Of a stretch of 64,000 nt of DNA, positions 61,465-64,000 are shown one piece after another (the first letter of the stretch is position 1; the number at the start of each line of letters is the position of its first letter). Under the pieces are notes generated by a model. That model worked only from the letters and a program-made list of their open reading frames with translations. It did no database searches and was not told the DNA's origin. The stretch is from Actinomycetes bacterium (lineage in GTDB: Bacteria; Actinomycetota; Actinomycetes; Propionibacteriales; Propionibacteriaceae): contig JAEWOI010000021.1 in NCBI GenBank assembly GCA_023460935.1, forward strand, positions 1-64,000, given 5' to 3'. Made by a program: the position numbers and the translations under genes.

Positions 61465-61905
61465 TCAGCCCTGCGGGCCCCACACCGAGGCGGAGCCGGA
61501 GTGCCCGACGAGCACGATCACCACGAGGCTGGCTGCTGCCGCGACCACGGTGAGCACGGCTGCGGTGACCAGCAGTGGACGGCTGCGGCCCCGCCCGGCC
61601 AGCACGAGCAGCACGGTGGTCACCGCCAGCGCGACCGCAGGGAACGGGGCGAGCAGCCCCCAGGTCATGTGCGTGGCCAGCGCGCCCGTGCCACCCGTGG
61701 TGCCGCCGGCGAACGCCTCGCCGGTGATCCTGGCCCCGACCACCGCCCCGGCCGCCACCACCGAACCCAGCACCACCAGCCAGCCGAGCGCCTTGCGGGC
61801 CCGCGCGGAGACCGCGATCACCAGGGCCCCCAGCGCTGCCAGTGGCAGCAGCACCACGGCTGCGTGCACCACGAGCGGGTGGAGCGGCAGGTCGAAGAAC
61901 GTCAT
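61465..61905 (-). CDS. DUF2231 membrane protein
   Basis: A 146-residue protein with four helices; FDLPLHPLVVHAAVVLLPL at the start carries the HPLVVH motif of DUF2231, and ALATHMTWGLLAPF in the middle includes another conserved His. These histidines suggest haem or metal binding, but function is unproven. ATG (MTFFDLPL) preferred; an upstream ATG five codons earlier is less likely. Followed after 30 bases upstream on the same strand by the YgjV-like gene. Confidence 0.85.
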   Translation of the reverse strand: MTFFDLPLHPLVVHAAVVLLPLAALGALVIAVSARARKALGWLVVLGSVVAAGAVVGARITGEAFAGGTTGGTGALATHMTWGLLAPFPAVALAVTTVLLVLAGRGRSRPLLVTAAVLTVVAAAASLVVIVLVGHSGSASVWGPQG

Positions 61906-61935
61906 GGTTGATTGTTCAATCACGCGTTGGGGATT

Positions 61936-62553
61936 TCAAGGGCGCAGGCTGAGTTCCAGCTGTGAGCCCGCGTCGCGGAAACCGACGCCGCGCAGGTAGT
62001 TGCGCAGGGCTGGATTGGCCCGCTCCACCGCCAGCCGGTCGTAGCCGGCGTCGGTGAACACCCGCGCCCCGGGGCCGTACAGCCACTGCCCGATGCGGGA
62101 GTCGCGGTAGGCGTGCATCACGTAGTCCAGCCGCAGCCGCAGCGTCCGGCCGTCCGGGGCGCCGACGAGGGCTCCGGCCGGGAGCCCGTCCCTGGTCAGC
62201 AGCAGGGCAAAGTCGTCGGACGCCGGAGCGGTGAAGTCGGGGTGGAAGCTGCGGATGTCCGCCTCGTGGGAGCGCAGGAAGTCGAGCAGGAAGGGGGCGT
62301 CCGGTGCGATCGGCACGGCACCCAGGTCGCGGTTGGGTGCGAACTCCTTGCGCAGGAACCACACGTTCAGGGCGGCGACGGCAGTGTTGGTGAGGATGAT
62401 CGGGATCGAGGGCAGCAGCAGGCCGTAGGCGACGAAGACCAGGGAGCCCACCAGCGACACGATCCGCAGTCGTACCACCGAGGTCATCGCCAGTGAGGCG
62501 ACCACCAGTGCAGATGCCAGGTAGCCGATCAGTTCGACAGCAGAGAAGCCCAC
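61936..62553 (-). CDS. YgjV-like membrane domain fused to an N-acetyltransferase-like domain
   Basis: A 205-residue protein. Residues 1-80 have three hydrophobic segments (ELIGYLASALVVASLAMTSV, LVGSLVFVAYGLLLPSIP, ILTNTAVAALNVWFL) as in the YgjV family. The remainder (LLDFLRSHEADIRSFHP, LRLRLDYVMHAYRDSRIGQWLYG, YLRGVGF) has the order expected of a GNAT-like domain but no clear acetyl-CoA loop. GTG start (VGFSAVEL) chosen because the upstream extension is Arg/Pro-rich. Function unknown. Confidence 0.7.
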   Translation of the reverse strand: MGFSAVELIGYLASALVVASLAMTSVVRLRIVSLVGSLVFVAYGLLLPSIPIILTNTAVAALNVWFLRKEFAPNRDLGAVPIAPDAPFLLDFLRSHEADIRSFHPDFTAPASDDFALLLTRDGLPAGALVGAPDGRTLRLRLDYVMHAYRDSRIGQWLYGPGARVFTDAGYDRLAVERANPALRNYLRGVGFRDAGSQLELSLRP

Positions 62554-62608
62554 GGGCGCCAGCGTAGGGCGCAGCCTGCCTCCGGGGCACCGTGGAAGGA
62601 TGGGCGCC

Positions 62609-64000
62609 ATGCCACTGGATCCAGCCAACCCGCTCGCGCAGGCATCGAAGCTGCCCTACGAGCTGCCCGACTACGACGCCGTCCGGGACGAGCACTACCA
62701 GCCGGCCGTGGAGGCCGGCATGGCCGCCCAGCTGGCCGAGCTGGCGGCCATCGCTGCGAACCCAGAGCCGGCCACGGTCGCCAACGTGATCGAGGCCTGG
62801 GAGGCCTCCGGCGAGCTGTTCACCCGTGCGGTCAACGCCTTCTACACCAAGCAGCCGGCCGACACCAACGACGTCCTGGACGCTGCCGATGCAGCGCTGG
62901 CGCCGCAGCTGGCTGCCCACGCCGACGCCATCTTCCTCGACGGCGCGCTGTACGAGCGGGTGGCGGCGCTGGACGCGCGGGTGCGCGCCGGCGAGGTGGA
63001 GCTCGACCCGCAGTCCGCGTACTGGCTGGAGCGCCGCCTGCTCGACTTCGTCCGGGCCGGGGTGAACCTGCCCGAGGCCGACCAGGAGCGGCTCCGCGCG
63101 CTGAACCACCGGATCGCGGAACTGCAGTCGGCCTTCGGTCGCGAGGCGCTGGCGGGGATGAACGCCGCAGCTGTGCTGGTGACCGACCCCGCCGAGCTGG
63201 ACGGGCTCAGCGAGGCCGAGATCGAGGGGGCGGCCGAACGGGCGGCGGCGACCGGGCGCGAGGGCTGGCTGGTCGAGCTGGACAACACCTCCGGCCAGCG
63301 TCCCCTGGACGTGCTGCGCCACCGCGGCCTTCGGGAGCGGCTGCACCGGGCGTCGGTGGGACGGGGGCTCGGGGGTGCGCACGACACCCGTCCGATCATC
63401 GTGGAGGTGGCCCGGCTGCGCGCCGAGCGCGCGACGCTGCTCGGCTTTGAGACCCACGCGGCCTACGTGGCGGCCGACGGCTGCGCCCGCACGGGGGAGG
63501 CGGTCTGGCAGCTGCTCACCCGGCTGGCGCCGGCAGCGGTGGCGAACGCCCGCGCCGAGGCCGCCGAGATGGCCGAGCTGTGGGAGCGGCTGGAGCCGGG
63601 CGCCGGCCTCCAGCCCTGGGACTGGCAGTACGTGGCGGAGCAGCTGCGCACCGAGCGGTACGCGCTGGACGCCTCGCTGCTGCGGCCCTACCTCGAGCTG
63701 GAGCGGGTGCTGCACGACGGCGTGTTCGCAGCGGCGAACGGGCTGTTCGGCATCACGTTCACCGAGCGGACCGACCTGCGTGGCTACAACCCGGAGGTGC
63801 GGCTGTTCGACGTCGCCGAGGCCGACGGCACGCCGATCGGGCTGTTCGTCGCCGACTTCCACACTCGGCCGGGCAAGCAGGGCGGGGCCTGGATGAACAA
63901 CCTCGTCGACCAGAACCACTTGCTGGGCCAACTGCCGGTGGTGTGCAACAACTCCAACCTGGTGAAGCCGCCGGCCGGGCAGCCGACCCTGATGACCTGG
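62609..64000 (+). CDS. M3-family metallopeptidase (oligopeptidase/Dcp-like), 3' end beyond the window
   Basis: Partial: 464 codons are present and the frame is still open at the window end. The sequence (LPYELPDYDAVRDEHYQPAV, NHRIAELQSAFGREALAGMN, RRGLRERLHRASVGRG-like region, LGFETHAAYVAADG, HTRPGKQGGAWMNNLVDQN) is that of the Dcp/OpdA branch. The zinc-binding HExxH motif would lie a dozen or so residues past the last visible LMTW, so catalysis cannot be checked. These cytoplasmic enzymes degrade small peptides; no signal peptide is seen. Divergent from the YgjV-like gene, 55 bases apart. Confidence 0.92.
   Translation, partial: MPLDPANPLAQASKLPYELPDYDAVRDEHYQPAVEAGMAAQLAELAAIAANPEPATVANVIEAWEASGELFTRAVNAFYTKQPADTNDVLDAADAALAPQLAAHADAIFLDGALYERVAALDARVRAGEVELDPQSAYWLERRLLDFVRAGVNLPEADQERLRALNHRIAELQSAFGREALAGMNAAAVLVTDPAELDGLSEAEIEGAAERAAATGREGWLVELDNTSGQRPLDVLRHRGLRERLHRASVGRGLGGAHDTRPIIVEVARLRAERATLLGFETHAAYVAADGCARTGEAVWQLLTRLAPAAVANARAEAAEMAELWERLEPGAGLQPWDWQYVAEQLRTERYALDASLLRPYLELERVLHDGVFAAANGLFGITFTERTDLRGYNPEVRLFDVAEADGTPIGLFVADFHTRPGKQGGAWMNNLVDQNHLLGQLPVVCNNSNLVKPPAGQPTLMTW

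Overview
The window is a single stretch of very GC-rich DNA, densely packed with genes that use G/C-ending codons, often overlap by 1-10 bases (ATGA, GTGA, TGATG junctions) and frequently start at GTG. Mycothiol-type genes, an FprA-like reductase, a folP2-type paralogue, heterodimeric CrtYc/CrtYd and pyruvate carboxylase point to a free-living actinobacterium, plausibly in or near Propionibacteriales; the family is inferred, not proven. There are no rRNA or tRNA genes, prophage genes, insertion-sequence transposases or CRISPR arrays. It reads as ordinary chromosome, with one regulatory island of real interest.

Layout. 0.1-12.7 kb: galactose epimerase, a Bcr/CflA efflux pump, an MshA-like/MshB pair, ferredoxin-NADP reductase, a Dabb protein, a DUF3048 lipoprotein, an ABC exporter, an acetyltransferase, an MGDG-synthase-like glycosyltransferase, a membrane protein with a PT-rich tail and a UbiE-like methyltransferase. 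12.7-23.8 kb: a light-responsive island. It holds a truncated haemoglobin, photolyase (phr) and a B12-dependent LitR/CarH-type MerR regulator, all leftward. Divergent from these is an eight-gene, tightly overlapping carotenoid operon: tspO-like, idi, crtE, crtI, crtB, crtYc, crtYd, crtU. A CRP/FNR-family regulator converges on its end. Exact copies of a 13-bp box sit at the divergent promoter and in the tspO leader, and its 9-bp core recurs upstream of the CRP gene. Next to that is a 458-bp gene-free region with several hairpins and a strong rightward terminator that has no rightward gene in front of it.

23.8-33 kb: DUF2752 and RDD membrane proteins, threonine catabolism (tdh and kbl, separated by an opposite-strand MFS gene), a GH1 glycosidase, and the vitamin B6 locus (MocR/PdxR regulator divergent from pdxS-pdxT, with a nested palindromic operator). 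33.4-46 kb: a probable yybP-ykoY manganese riboswitch in front of terC, aldo/keto reductase, zinc-finger rhomboid, two patatin-like lipases, a DUF6191-DinB fusion, DUF2199, VOC and Hsp70-like proteins, an M23 peptidase on a polytopic membrane anchor, and a GH65 phosphorylase overlapping a lipoprotein gene.

46-64 kb: full-length pyruvate carboxylase, DUF2252, folP2-pdxH-aminotransferase operon, HAD phosphatase and ilvD, a secreted beta-propeller, PhzF, an atypical 6-phosphofructokinase, a lipoprotein, DUF2231, a YgjV-like membrane protein, and an M3 oligopeptidase cut off by the window edge just before its zinc motif.

How the parts fit: the central island couples DNA-light-damage repair (phr), photoprotective pigment (probably an aromatic carotenoid, given crtU) and a cobalamin photoreceptor-repressor. 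The CRP-family regulator recalls the LitR-LdrP pair of Thermus. The B6 genes (pdxST, pdxH, PdxR) and several PLP enzymes (Kbl, an aminotransferase) form a second theme. All starts, boundaries and functions come from reading the sequence only.
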